Positions 1-11,043 of a stretch of DNA of 64,000 nucleotides are shown here, piece by piece. The translations under genes and the position numbers were made by a program. Positions within the stretch are counted from its first letter, which is position 1. The number at the start of each line of letters is the position of its first letter. The notes beneath the pieces are model-generated. The model searched no databases. It was given only the letters and a program-made list of their open reading frames with translations, and was not told the origin of the DNA. The DNA lies in assembly GCA_949751835.1 (NCBI GenBank), contig CATKHK010000001.1, positions 806,001-870,000 on the forward strand. The letters run 5' to 3'. The stretch is from Blepharisma japonicum (lineage: Eukaryota > Ciliophora > Heterotrichea > Heterotrichida > Blepharismidae).

Positions 1-2
1 TT

Positions 3-677
3 GAAGAAAAATTAACAGAAAAAGAGACAGAGATTAAAAAATTAGCAAGCGAATTATTATCAGTAAAAGATAAAGATGACATTATAGCTGATCTCAATAG
101 AAGATTAAATAGCCAAGAAGAGCAGCTTAGAATCAAACTTTTGATGGAAAACAATGGAAGAAAAATGAAATCTGAATCAGTTTTAATTTCCGAAAAAGAA
201 AACTTATCAGCAGAAATCGAAGAAAAAAATGAAACCATTTATAAACTCAACTCAGAAATAGAAGACCTCAAAAGAATTCTTGAAAAAAACAAAAAAGACC
301 ATGAACAGTCTGAATTTTTCGTAAAAAGTAAAATAAATACATTAGAGCGTAACTTAGAGTTGCTTACTTTGATGTATTCAAATATGAACACACAAAAAGC
401 TATGGCCAAGATGGAGCATGAAATCACCGAGAAAAAAGTGAAAAGAAAAACGGAAAGAATTGAGATCCTTGAAAAGCAGCTTACTAAGATAAGTGAGCAG
501 GCTCATGGGTATAAATATAAAAATAACGTTCTTTCAAAAGAATTGAATGAGATGAAGGATGATTTGCCAAATAGAGCACACAATAAAATTAAAAAGATGA
601 TAAAAGGTGGAAATACCAGAGTTTTAGGTATAATATCGCCTTATGCATTTCAGAATGATGTAATAAAAAGTAGTTAA
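3..677 (+). CDS. Coiled-coil protein, 5' end outside window (partial)
   Basis: The reading frame is open from the first bases of the window to a TAA at 675-677, so the start lies upstream. The 224 visible residues are rich in Glu, Lys, Leu and Asn with heptad-like spacing, as in a long parallel coiled coil. The last ~40 residues leave the coil and are basic, around NRAHNKIKKMIKGGN, followed by a short non-coiled tail. No enzymatic motif is visible. The gene converges on the next minus-strand gene with only 46 nt between the two stop codons. Function is not recognisable; a structural or cytoskeletal role is a guess from composition only. Confidence 0.8.
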   Translation, partial: EEKLTEKETEIKKLASELLSVKDKDDIIADLNRRLNSQEEQLRIKLLMENNGRKMKSESVLISEKENLSAEIEEKNETIYKLNSEIEDLKRILEKNKKDHEQSEFFVKSKINTLERNLELLTLMYSNMNTQKAMAKMEHEITEKKVKRKTERIEILEKQLTKISEQAHGYKYKNNVLSKELNEMKDDLPNRAHNKIKKMIKGGNTRVLGIISPYAFQNDVIKSS

Positions 678-723
678 TATATATTAATTTAAGAAGCTTT
701 ACAATACAACTAAGATTTTAAAT

Positions 724-1734
724 CTAAATATCAATTACCTTCAAACACTTGGCTTTTGTCATACCTATTTCCATCTCAATAATTTCAATTTCTGACTTTC
801 TTTCTGTCTTAGCAAAACCGAGCCTATGTCTCTTCTTTTTTATGTTGCTTATTTTATGATTAACGCTCTCTATTTTTGACTTAAGATCCTGATTAGAAAA
901 TACTATAATCTTCCTTCTGTAAAATTCAATTAAATTTGAAGTTACAGCATGGTCTTTTATCCAAGTTTCTGAGTTTTCTAATTTCTTTTCTAAAGCCTCT
1001 GCAACTGAAAACTTCTTTTTTAATTGAAGCTTTATATTTTCTTTTGCAATTCTTTTCCGGGTAGAAACTTCTTGAAACAATGCTCCTCTTTTTTCAGCAA
1101 ACCTAATTTTAGCTTCTATAATTAATCTTTCTTTTTCAGAAATATTTTTTTCGCAGTTCGCGATTAGCTCTTTAAGATTACTAATGCCTGTAAGCTCATT
1201 AACCTTCTTTTTTACCAATTCAACTATTTCTTGACAAATTAATTCATCATCTTTAGATATAGTGCTTCCTTGATCTTCCACAACATCAATATTTGTAGGA
1301 GTTTGACTGAGGGTTTCTTGAGATTCATTACTAGATCGATTTTCAGCTTTAATTCTAAGATATTTCTCCTCTAGCCTTTCTAATTTGTTTCTCTTTTCTG
1401 CAATCTCTAAAGTGGTTTGCTCTATGGTTTGTTTTAGTTTTTCTATCTGAACTATATCTAGTTTATAAAGTTGTTCTTTTGCATTGTATTCTTCTAATAA
1501 AAGCCTTGTTTTTTCAGAGAATGGAGTCGTTCCAAGCCCACTGTACTTTTCTTGGATTTCTAAATCAAAATTATTTATTTTGTTAGTTAAAGCTTCTTCA
1601 CTATCTATCAATTTGATATATTCTGCTCTTTTCTCTTCAATTTTACGCTCAATGGCAATTAAATTATTAGCCAACTCTTGGGAAAGTTTATCTTGTTCTT
1701 CGCTTAAAGATGTGTCTGCACTCATATCTTCCAT
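724..1734 (-). CDS. Coiled-coil protein, hypothetical (336 aa)
   Basis: The frame runs from ATG at 1734 to TAG at 724-726. It is almost entirely predicted coiled coil (Glu/Lys/Leu/Ile rich) with a central break around residues 135-165 that is rich in Ser, Thr, Asp and Gln. No known domain is recognised. It is the only gene in the window that ends in TAG rather than TAA, and an in-frame TAA follows one codon later (718-720), so reading through TAG would add only two residues. It converges on the partial gene to its left. About 800 nt without a gene separate it from the divergent guanylate cyclase. Confidence 0.75.
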   Translation of the reverse strand: MEDMSADTSLSEEQDKLSQELANNLIAIERKIEEKRAEYIKLIDSEEALTNKINNFDLEIQEKYSGLGTTPFSEKTRLLLEEYNAKEQLYKLDIVQIEKLKQTIEQTTLEIAEKRNKLERLEEKYLRIKAENRSSNESQETLSQTPTNIDVVEDQGSTISKDDELICQEIVELVKKKVNELTGISNLKELIANCEKNISEKERLIIEAKIRFAEKRGALFQEVSTRKRIAKENIKLQLKKKFSVAEALEKKLENSETWIKDHAVTSNLIEFYRRKIIVFSNQDLKSKIESVNHKISNIKKKRHRLGFAKTERKSEIEIIEMEIGMTKAKCLKVIDI

Positions 1735-2536
1735 TTTTTATAGTCAGCGTTTTTGAGTTAATCAATGCTTTTTCAGCCTCTCTGAAGATCAAAATATTAA
1801 TTTAAAGTTTTAATTTTAGAAATTTAGAATGACTCAAAAAAAAATTAAAAGATAATTTTAGTATTTTAATTATAATGATATATCTTTAATGCTTTAAATT
1901 ATTAGGTTTAAGTTTTATATTTGTAAGGGTATTACCATCTGCTTTCAACAATAAAATGGGCGAAATTAATAAAATTCCATTTGCATAATTAAAAGAACCA
2001 TTATATTTGAAGCTCTATCTGTAACTTCTTAACTAAAAAAAAATTAAACTTAATCGATGATATTAATTTCAATTACTTTGCTAACTTTTATTGCTTTATT
2101 TAACTAGAATCTGATCATTTTCAATTAAAATGCCACTTGAAACTAATTATAAATTTTGAATTTTATTTTGAAATTTCAATCAATTCACTTTTATGCAGCA
2201 ATTTTAGGTAAAATGCTTACTTTAAGAAAGCTTATCGATGCTATGGAAATATATTTTTTAAAATTATTTTTATGAGGCACTTTTAAAAAAGAAACTGATA
2301 ACGTTCATCGGTATTATATAAGCTCAAGGCGAAATACTTTCACTGATGTTTGCAGTTTAAATCCAGACCTCTTACTTTTATTTTGATGAAGAACAAAGGT
2401 CAATATGGCATTTCGCATGAGTTTAATAGCGGTGAAATATGAAATCACTAAACAGGTTGTTCTAGACTTTATTATTTATAATGCTTCATCTTGAAATACA
2501 CCACTGATTTTTTATTCACATGTCACTATAAATAAA
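1735..2536. other. Intergenic region upstream of the guanylate cyclase
   Basis: About 800 nt, AT-rich, with stops in all frames even when TGA is read as Trp. I see no gene, tRNA or clear repeat. It is among the longest gene-free stretches here and lies between two divergent genes, so it should hold both promoters; no motif can be named. A somewhat less AT-rich patch lies near 2300-2480. Confidence 0.5.
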
Positions 2537-5500
2537 ATGCAAAATAATACCGAAACGAACTGAAGAGAGTTCAAAGTTGATGGAAATTCAAGCATTAAGG
2601 ATTCAATATTTCCCAAAAATGTGGCAAAATCAACACGCTATACACTTTTGTCGATTCTTCCTAAGAACCTTTTTGAGCAATTTCAGCGTTCGTCTAATTT
2701 GTGGTTCCTTATTGTTTCTGTCTTCCAATTAATACCTATAAACCTAAACCCAACTGATTCATGAAGCACTATTGCACCTCTTGCATTATTACTGTTTTTT
2801 ACATTCATAAAAGATGCTCACAATGATTTACGTCGATGAAAAGACGATCAAAAAATAAATTCAATGCTTTATAGTTGCTGAAGTGGGGAGAGATTTGAAA
2901 AAATTAAATCAAAAGATTTGTTAGTAGGAAATATTGTCTTATTAAGAGATGGTGAAATCATACCTGCTGATATGGTTCTTTTATCATCAGAAAGTGATAA
3001 CCAAAATGCCTATTTAGACATCACAGGTATTATAGGGAGTGCTAATTTTAAAGAAGTTAAAGGGATTCCAGAAATCCAGAGATTCTTAAACTCGGCTGAA
3101 GGTGATTCAATTTTAAAAAAATTTCAAGGTAGGGTCAAAATGGAGGAACCCAATAACGATTTTTCAAAATTTAAAGGAAGGATAAAACTGACAGGCTTCC
3201 CAAAAGCATTCGAAATAAATGCTGATCAAGCTCTGTTTAGAGGTGGAAAGCTAAGCGGAACTTCATGGGTAACTGGACTGGTCGTATATACAGGCCATGA
3301 AACTAAGACACTTATGAATACCAAAAGGCCTGAAAAAAAGACAAGCTTACTTGAAAAACGTATCAACAAGTGGGTAGGAATAATACTACTAGTTTTAGTG
3401 GGGCTAGTAATATTTTCTATTTGTGCATATTATTACTTATCAGTCAGCAACTATTCTACTTATTCACTGCCAGAAGCATTTGTGAGTTTTACTCTTCTCT
3501 ATAATAATATTATTCCTATTTCTCTGTTTGTCACAATGGATCTTATAAGAATTCTTCAAGTTATGTGTATACAGAAAAATATGAAACACTCCGTCCATTT
3601 TAAAACTGGAGATGTAAATGAGGATTTGGGACAAATTGAATATATTTTGCTAGATAAAAGCAAGACAATTACTGAAAATGATTTTTATGTCCAATTATGC
3701 ATTATAGATTGTGATGTATATGTAAGAAGTGATTCCCCTGATCCAAGCGTAGTCTCTGATGAGGATAAACCATTATGCAAACAATCTATAGGGAATAATA
3801 TTCTAACTACTGATAGAGTAACTTTTAATACTCCTAAAGAGCAATCTCTTACATTTAACAATCTAAAGATAGAATTGTTGAATAATAATGATGAAAAAAA
3901 GCTTCAGTTTGCTAAGTGTATGGCTTTATGCAATTCTGTTATCCCATCTAGGGACAAAATCATAGGACCAACTGCTGACGAAAAAGCATTAGTTAATTTA
4001 GCTTCTGAGCTTGGTGTAAATTTGGTAGTAAAAGCTCAGAAAGCTTGTCAGATTGATATAAATGGGTGTCAAGAAACTTTTAATATATTGGGATCAAGAC
4101 CTTTTCAACCAATTTCTAAAAAGACCAGAATACTAGTAAAAGGAAAGCCTGAAGACCCAGCTATATTATATATAAAAGGGTCATATGATACAATTATCCC
4201 GCTGCTAGATGACGAAGAATTGCAAGCAAATTTACTTTATGAATCAAAAAAATTGAATTCAGAAGGTATAAGACCTGTTTTATTAGCTTATAAAATCCTA
4301 ACGGACTCCCAAACCAAGGATTTTCTCACAAAACTAGAAATCGCAAAATATTCTCCTGTTAATATGAATCACAAATATGAAGCAGCCTACTCTGAATTTG
4401 AAAAGAATCCTGTTTTCTTAGGAGTCGCTGGGATTCGAGATAAAGTTCTTCCTGAAACCCTTGAATGTGTTGAAGATTTACAAAAAGGTGGAATTAAGCT
4501 GTGGCTTGTAAGTGGAGACTCAGAAGAATGCACCCTTGAAGCTGCCTATAGCACAAAGTTGCTGACTTCTCAGCTACCATTAGTCCAAATCAAGCAAGCT
4601 ACTAGTGTTTATGGAGTTACCAAAATGCTACAGCGAGCAATTGGCACTCACATTTATCATGAATCATCAAGAAATAGGTCCAAAACAATAGTATATCGTA
4701 AGCCTGAAGCTCCAAAAATTGTCAATGAAATTTTTGATAACGACGCTGAAGAAAAAATCGCGGCCTCAGAAAGCATTGTAAGCGAGTTTCTTGAAGAAGC
4801 GTCCATCATTAAAGACGAAATTCAAACCAAAGGAGCTCATCTTGCATATCAATCCCTTATGGCGATGAATAATTCTCGTTCTCTATATGATGCTTTTCTT
4901 TCCAGGACTTTTTTCCCCAAAACTGTCAATTTTGCGATTTCATTAGACCGAAAGTCTTTTGAGTTTGCATTGTCTGATGAAGACTCAAGAAAATTATTGG
5001 TCTGCTTACTAGTAGCTTCTAAATGTGCTTTATTTTCTGATATGCTGCCTAAAGATAAAAGCAATCTTGTGAAGCTTCTTAAAGAAAACCTATCATTTAA
5101 GCCAACTATACTTGCAGTTGGGGAAGGAAATAGCAATATTTCTATGATCCAAGAAGCTGATATAGGGATCGGCATTCAGGATAAAGAGCATAATCATGCT
5201 TCAAATTTTTGTGAAATTTCTATATGCCATTTTTCAGTTCTAAGTGAATTACTTTTACTGCATGGATATAGAAATTACTCAAGAATGTCGAGAATTATAT
5301 TGCTGTTCTTTTATAAGAACTTTGTATTAATTGCAATCACATTTGGGTATATTTTTATGAGTGATTACTCTGGAGCTACTATTTATAATTCTGGGTTATT
5401 GGTTGGGTATAATTTGTTATATACTACTTTTCCTTTGATTTCACTTGCATCATTTGATGTAAATGTAGATAAACTGAGACTTTTTGAGACTCCACAGCTT

Positions 5501-8500
5501 TATATTCAGGGTATTTTAAATAAGCTTTTCAGCTGGAAAACACTTGTGTATTATAGTTTTTTGTCAATTGTACAAGCTGGAGTGTTACTACTTTTAATAA
5601 GCTACGCTTTTGATAGTGCAATAAACCAAGATGGTTTTGCAGAGGACGATGCTTTGTTTGGGACTACTTTATATATTGCTACTGTTCTTACAGTGCTGGC
5701 ACAGATGTGGATTGATTGCTATACAAATAACATGCCATTATATGTATCATATATTAGGTCGATATCTTTGCTAGTCATATATGTGGTAGTTTCAAATTTC
5801 ACTCTATTTCCTGATTATGAGCAACTTGGGGTGGGCACTGAAATTTCAAAATTCCCATTATCGCTTATAGCATTCCTTATAACTCCCTTTTTGGCAGTTG
5901 TTCCAAGTTATTTGATAAAAGCTCACATTTTTCTATTTAGACATAACTCGAAAGAAATGATTATGGTTGCAGCTCAAAGTATAGAGGATCCTGAACTTAA
6001 CAGACTGGAAGACTATACAGATGGTCTACGAGGAATGTATAGGATTTCCTCAATCTGGAAATCAATTCATGGAAAAAACCAATTTGACATGAATTGGTCT
6101 CTCAGATTTGTTTCTCGATCTATGGAGAAGCTTTATAGAGAGCACTATATTAAAGAGCATATTCTGATGTTTAGATTAGCCAATTTCGTCATTTGGGTCA
6201 TTGTGATTCTCTGGACAGTTTATGAGCTTGTTGCAGTTGATACAACAGTCTCCTATACAGTTATTCGAATAATTTTGGTTCTTGGATATTCCGGAGTTTT
6301 AATTATTGTTATGTTTGATTTTTTCAAGAAGCATTATTCTATAATTACACTAATGATCATATCCGTAGCTATTGTAGCTATAGCGGCTGCTGACATTGTT
6401 TATTATAAGCTAGGACTTGTGCCAACAGCAATGGTACCAACAATTAGTTATATACTTTTTAATGTAGATTTCGAGTATATCACGATTTTGAACATCATTA
6501 ACGTGCTTTTGTTCTTTATATCATTATTATTTTATTATGTTGGCGCATCAGAGTATAATAGAACTGAAGAAACTTTACTCCTTTTGACAGCTTTGCTATT
6601 AATAGTGGCAATCACTGCGACCTCTGGGTTTATTGGCTATTTTTTGGATAAATCCAAAAGGCAAGAACATAAATTAATTAATATAGCTAAAAACGGAGTA
6701 GAAAAAATCCAAACAATCCTTGGATACTTACTTCCTGCTTTTGTCAGAAATAGAGTAAAAAAAGGCATCAGATATATTGCAGAAGACCAAGGAACCGTAA
6801 CTATACTATTCTGTGACATCTATGATTTTGATAGAATCTGCAAAGAATATTCACCTATCGAACTAACTACCTTTTTAGATGAAATTTTCCAAAAATTCGA
6901 TCAAGTTTGTGATACAGTAGGAGTTGCAAAAATAGAAACTGTTGGAAAAACCTATATGGCGTGTTCAGGATTAAGAGATAGTGAGTTAGAAATGAGTAAA
7001 CAGCTAAGGGAAGTGACACATGCTCGTAGATGCATAGAAATGGGTTTAGCAATAATCAGAGAAGTTCAATCTGTTAAACTAAAATATGGATCAACCTTAC
7101 AAGTAAAAATTGGTATAAACTCCGGACCGGTAATTGCTGGTGTTGTAGGATACCATAAGCCTCAGTTTTCCTTAGTTGGAGATACAGTCAACACTGCAAG
7201 CCGTATGTGCTCTACATTAGAACAGACCAATTCAATCCAAATCTCTAATGAAACTTACGAATTATTAGAAAATTTTGATGGATTGAAATTGATTCCTAAT
7301 CAAGTTGAAGCAAAAGGTAAAGGAATTATGAATACTTTTTTGTTATCAGAAGCTAATGAAGGCAATACTGACTATGATCAATCTCAATTAATGGATACAG
7401 TTCTATTAAACCCAATTTCTCAAGTGCTACAAGCTGAAACTTCTGCTCTTCAAGATGAAGAAGAAGAATCCCCAGAACCAAAAAAGACCAGGAAATATAC
7501 AAGATTTGACATTGATAATAGAAAAAATGCATTTAAGAAAAATGACCCAGAAATCATAAAGCCAGTCAATCTATTTGATTTTTCATTAAAAGAAAGTGAA
7601 AACCAGAGATTATTTAGGATACAGCATATGGAAGCAAATTATGTGACTGTCCTATTAGGACTTATAGCGGCATTTATCACATATAGCTTGTTATTAGTAA
7701 TTTCTGTCCTCGAAGAAAAATATCTAAACGATTATTCTGATAAAGACACTATTATTATGCGATCTACAGTTGTAGGGGCTTTATTCATCCTTATTATTGT
7801 CCATCTCACCAAAAACAAATACAGGTTTTATCAGCTTGGTGCAGTCCCTGTCCTACTTTTAATGCTGGCGACTGATATTTATCTTAATTTTCGCTTAAAA
7901 AAGATAAATGGAGACTATATCGGTCTTGAAATTATGTACATTCTTGTAATACTAAACCATGCCTCTAACCTATCTGTAAGAATGGTGATATTTGTAAGCT
8001 TAGGCATTTTTATACCATGGGTCGTATCAGTATCTTCAAACTCAAAAGACGTCGCAAATGCGATACTGGTCTTTGGGTTCGCCATAATTAACACCTTTGC
8101 AGCTTACTCAAGAGAGCAGAGAGTTAGGATTAATTTCAATTTGCAGCATTTAGCTGAGCGAGAGATTGAGGAAACTGACAAACTATTAGTGCAAATGATG
8201 CCGCCACATGTGCTGGAAAACATGAAACAAGACAAGTCGATTACTGACAAACTGCAAGACGTGACGCTGCTGTTTGCAGATATCGTAGGATTCACTGCTT
8301 GGAGCTCTAATAAAGGCCCCAAACAAATTGTTAAAATGCTGAGCGAGCTTTTTACACAGTTTGATAAAAAATGCGTTGAACTTAACGTGTATAAGGTTCA
8401 TACCATTGGGGATTGTTATGTTGTTATGGGCTACAATGGAAGCGTGAACAGAGATATAGGCCAAGAATGCCTGAATATGCTGAAAATGGCTCAAAGTATG

Positions 8501-8821
8501 ATTGAAATTATAAATGCTATGAATAAGCTTCATGGGTCAGAGTTGAATATGAGGATTGGTCTTCACACTGGCACTGTAATTGCAGGCGTAATTGGAACTA
8601 ATATTGTTCGATATGACATATATGGCCCTGACGTGCTAATTGCCAACAAAATGGAAAGCAATGGTCGGCCTGGAGACATCAATGTCAGTGACGTGACTAA
8701 AGCTTTACTCGAAAGAAACGCTGAAGGCCAATACGAATTTACCTTCAACAAAGAAGTAGCTGCCAAAGCAATTGACCGTGTCCACCAAAGCTACTTTATA
8801 AAACCCAAACCCCCTGCTTAA
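2537..8821 (+). CDS. P4-ATPase-like / guanylate cyclase fusion protein
   Basis: A 2094-residue membrane protein that should make cGMP. The start at 2537 is needed because residues 30-95 carry the typical P4 flippase opening ([16 protein letters not shown], then two helices); this part contains four TGA-Trp codons (2561, 2762, 2837, 2879). Order: P4-ATPase-like region with about ten helices (to ~1140), a six-helix cluster (~1208-1360), cyclase domain 1 (~1420-1590), six more helices (~1700-1860), cyclase domain 2 (~1905-2075). Domain 1 carries the purine-site residues (IET and [10 protein letters not shown], so Glu/Ser rather than the Lys/Asp of adenylate cyclase); domain 2 carries both metal Asp (FADI and IGDCY). 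This inverted arrangement matches the known ciliate/apicomplexan guanylate cyclases. ATPase motifs are degenerate: DKSKTIT at ~373, IGSANFK for DGETNLK, GEGNSN for GDGxND. ATP-driven flipping is therefore doubtful. Confidence 0.93.
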
Positions 8822-8859
8822 TAATTTAAAAAAATGTGTGCTAACTCATAATCTTAATA

Positions 8860-9720
8860 TTATTGGAACCCTTGAGGATTTTGCTGGAAATTCTCAAACA
8901 GCAGACTTGCAGCCATTTCTTTATTTTTATCACAGCTTAAGTATACCTGTATGACATCTTCTTGTGAAAAGCCAAGCTGGATTAATTCTCGTACGTCGTT
9001 TTGTTCTTCAGGAGAAAGCTGGATTTGAATAGTTCCTCTTGGTTGTCGTCTTCCGCCTAAAATTCTGATAAACTCGTCCATATTGCTATTTATAAGTGCC
9101 AGCAATTCTGGGTTGGTGGTTTCTAATTGTTGTAAAAAGACATTGAGCTCTTCAGGATTTTGCAGGATCACTTCTCTTATCCTTTGGAATTCAGGAGACT
9201 GTAATAAAAAGTCAAAGGTGGAAGATGTCACTTCTCCGCCGGCTTCTTCAAGATCTTCTTCGTCTGCAGAAAGTTCTTCACCTTGCTCGTTAGTTATAGG
9301 GATTGCAGAGGACATTAGGTATTCTATAGCCAACTCAGAATTATTGTGGGCAGCTCGCAAAGCAGCGACAACTTCTTGTTGGGAGTAACCCATTTCCATA
9401 AGGCGAGAGGCTTCAGCTTCGTTGACTTGGAATTGGGGTTGCTCTTGACGTTGTGGAGCTTGTGGGACGGGTTCTGCCTGAGGCCGCTCTTGAGGCTTTT
9501 TGTTGGAAACCATTAGGACTAAGATAGCGCTTTCTGTGATTTGGTAATCTGTAAGGGGTTTTTCATCTTCAAGAATCTTGCCTTTATACAGGAGTTTCTG
9601 AGACTCAATAGGATGGCCTTGGCTTGTTTGAATTAAGCGTTTAACTTCAATCACTTTGATCTGAGGGTCGATTTCTAAGCTAGTTTGTTCTCCACGCAGA
9701 TTTTTTATTTGGATGATCAT
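8860..9720 (-). CDS. RAD23: RAD23-like ubiquitin receptor (UBL-UBA-XPCb-UBA)
   Basis: A 286-residue protein with the full RAD23 layout: ubiquitin-like domain at residues 1-76 (ends in LVLMV), a UBA at ~102-140 (LMEMGYSQQEVVAALRA), an XPC-binding block at ~170-215 (QNPEELNVFLQQLETTNPEL) and a second UBA near the C-terminus (LIQLGFSQEDVIQVYLSCDK). RAD23 shuttles polyubiquitinated proteins to the proteasome and stabilises the XPC/Rad4 damage sensor. Linkers are rich in Gln, Pro and Glu. The frame is free of introns and TGA. Its TAA lies 38 nt from the stop of the convergent guanylate cyclase. Confidence 0.93.
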   Translation of the reverse strand: MIIQIKNLRGEQTSLEIDPQIKVIEVKRLIQTSQGHPIESQKLLYKGKILEDEKPLTDYQITESAILVLMVSNKKPQERPQAEPVPQAPQRQEQPQFQVNEAEASRLMEMGYSQQEVVAALRAAHNNSELAIEYLMSSAIPITNEQGEELSADEEDLEEAGGEVTSSTFDFLLQSPEFQRIREVILQNPEELNVFLQQLETTNPELLALINSNMDEFIRILGGRRQPRGTIQIQLSPEEQNDVRELIQLGFSQEDVIQVYLSCDKNKEMAASLLFENFQQNPQGFQ

Positions 9721-9915
9721 TTATTATATGCCAGAATAATTTCTTTCATATTGCGATTTTAAATACTTCATAAGAAATTCATTTTCTCGTTTATAGGATC
9801 AAAAATTATTTATATAATTAATGATTATCAAAATTAATTGAATTTTTTCTATTACTATTAGCTAGAAAGTGTAAGAATATTCCTGAAGCATAATTTGTAT
9901 TGAATAATAAATAAA

Positions 9916-10242
9916 ATGAGCAAGTTTGCCTGGACAATACATTTCAATGGAAAGGATGGAGCTAATCCTGGCTTTGTCAGCAAAACTATAAAGAATGCTT
10001 TATTTGATCTGAGGTTCCACAAAGATACTAGATCATGGCCACATCAGACACCATCATCAATTAAATGGAGCAGAGCACCTGGTCAAGAAAGAAGAAGACG
10101 GTTTAATGAAAAATCAAGACAATTGCTTAGATGGGAAGCACACCAGATGATCTCTCAAATTTTGGCTAAAAATCAAATCAAGAACCCTCCTAATAATTTG
10201 AGTGAAATAGCAGAGAGAATAGGACAATTACCAAATAAGTAA
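9916..10242 (+). CDS. Small basic protein, hypothetical (108 aa)
   Basis: ATG at 9916 preceded by an AT-rich leader, TAA at 10240-10242. The protein is basic with clusters such as GQERRRRFNEK and a Trp-rich N-terminal half (FAWTIHF, RSWPHQ, SIKWSR, LLRWEAH). Length, charge and composition would suit a small ribosomal or organellar RNA-binding protein, but I do not recognise the family. It starts 195 nt from the divergent RAD23 gene and converges on the next minus-strand gene. No TGA codon or intron is needed. Confidence 0.65.
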   Translation: MSKFAWTIHFNGKDGANPGFVSKTIKNALFDLRFHKDTRSWPHQTPSSIKWSRAPGQERRRRFNEKSRQLLRWEAHQMISQILAKNQIKNPPNNLSEIAERIGQLPNK

Positions 10243-10339
10243 GAAATTTAGAGGATAAAGGAAATTCTTTGCCTAATAATACTTTGCTTGATTTTAGGAT
10301 ATTGTAAAAATTATTTAGAAAATCTAAATTGGATATGAG

Positions 10340-10825
10340 TTACTTCAAATTATCATACATGAACCGAAGAAAGGCAGCTCTTTGGGTTGAGTCTGGCTTT
10401 GATTTTCCTGGCTGTGACTGTTGAGAAAAATTTTGGACTGATTCTACTCTTTGATTGTAAATCCTGGCTTTTTTTCCTTGCAGATCAGTCGGTGCAGACC
10501 CTGCAACTGTGCTGATTAAGTCTTTGTCATATAAATTTTTATTTTCCTCACGCCGCTGAGCTTGCTCTCTTTTTTTTTGATCTTGCTCTAGCTTTCTTTG
10601 ATGCTGTTTTTGCATTTTTTCAAAGTCTTCTGCTTCAGCTTTTGCAGCTTTCAGGTCGACCATCATCTCACTTTGATCTATTCTATTTTGCATTTTTTCT
10701 TGCCGAAGCCTTGCTTCTTTTGCATTGGTGCGTTTACTATGATCGCCACACGCGTAGCCATGATGCTTATTTCTTGCATCTTTTGTCGATATAGGGAAAT
10801 CAGTAAGGCCCTCTTCTGACATCAT
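10340..10825 (-). CDS. Small coiled-coil protein, hypothetical (161 aa)
   Basis: The start is placed at the tandem ATG at 10825/10822; codons further upstream in frame lack an ATG. A short N-terminal segment with DFPISTKDARNKHHGYACGD is followed by a charged helix (about residues 40-110, Gln/Lys/Arg/Glu rich) and a polar tail ending in AAFLRFMYDNLK. The compact end motif and central helix recall small axonemal or microtubule-associated proteins, but no family is recognised. It is divergent from COQ5, with 218 nt between the two start codons. Confidence 0.65.
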   Translation of the reverse strand: MMSEEGLTDFPISTKDARNKHHGYACGDHSKRTNAKEARLRQEKMQNRIDQSEMMVDLKAAKAEAEDFEKMQKQHQRKLEQDQKKREQAQRREENKNLYDKDLISTVAGSAPTDLQGKKARIYNQRVESVQNFSQQSQPGKSKPDSTQRAAFLRFMYDNLK

Positions 10826-11043
10826 TTTTACCAATACTCAGAAGTAAATATTACAATTTCATTCAAAAAAACATCTTCACAAGTAGCATGATATAAGTAA
10901 AAATAATATTAATTAATGCCTGATTTAATAAGATTTATGGTAATTTTGATATAGAATTTAAATTTTTTCATTGATTTTTGCTCTTGTTTTCGGCTTTGAG
11001 TTATTATTTAATTATAATTTTCTTGACTATGATTTGCAATAAA

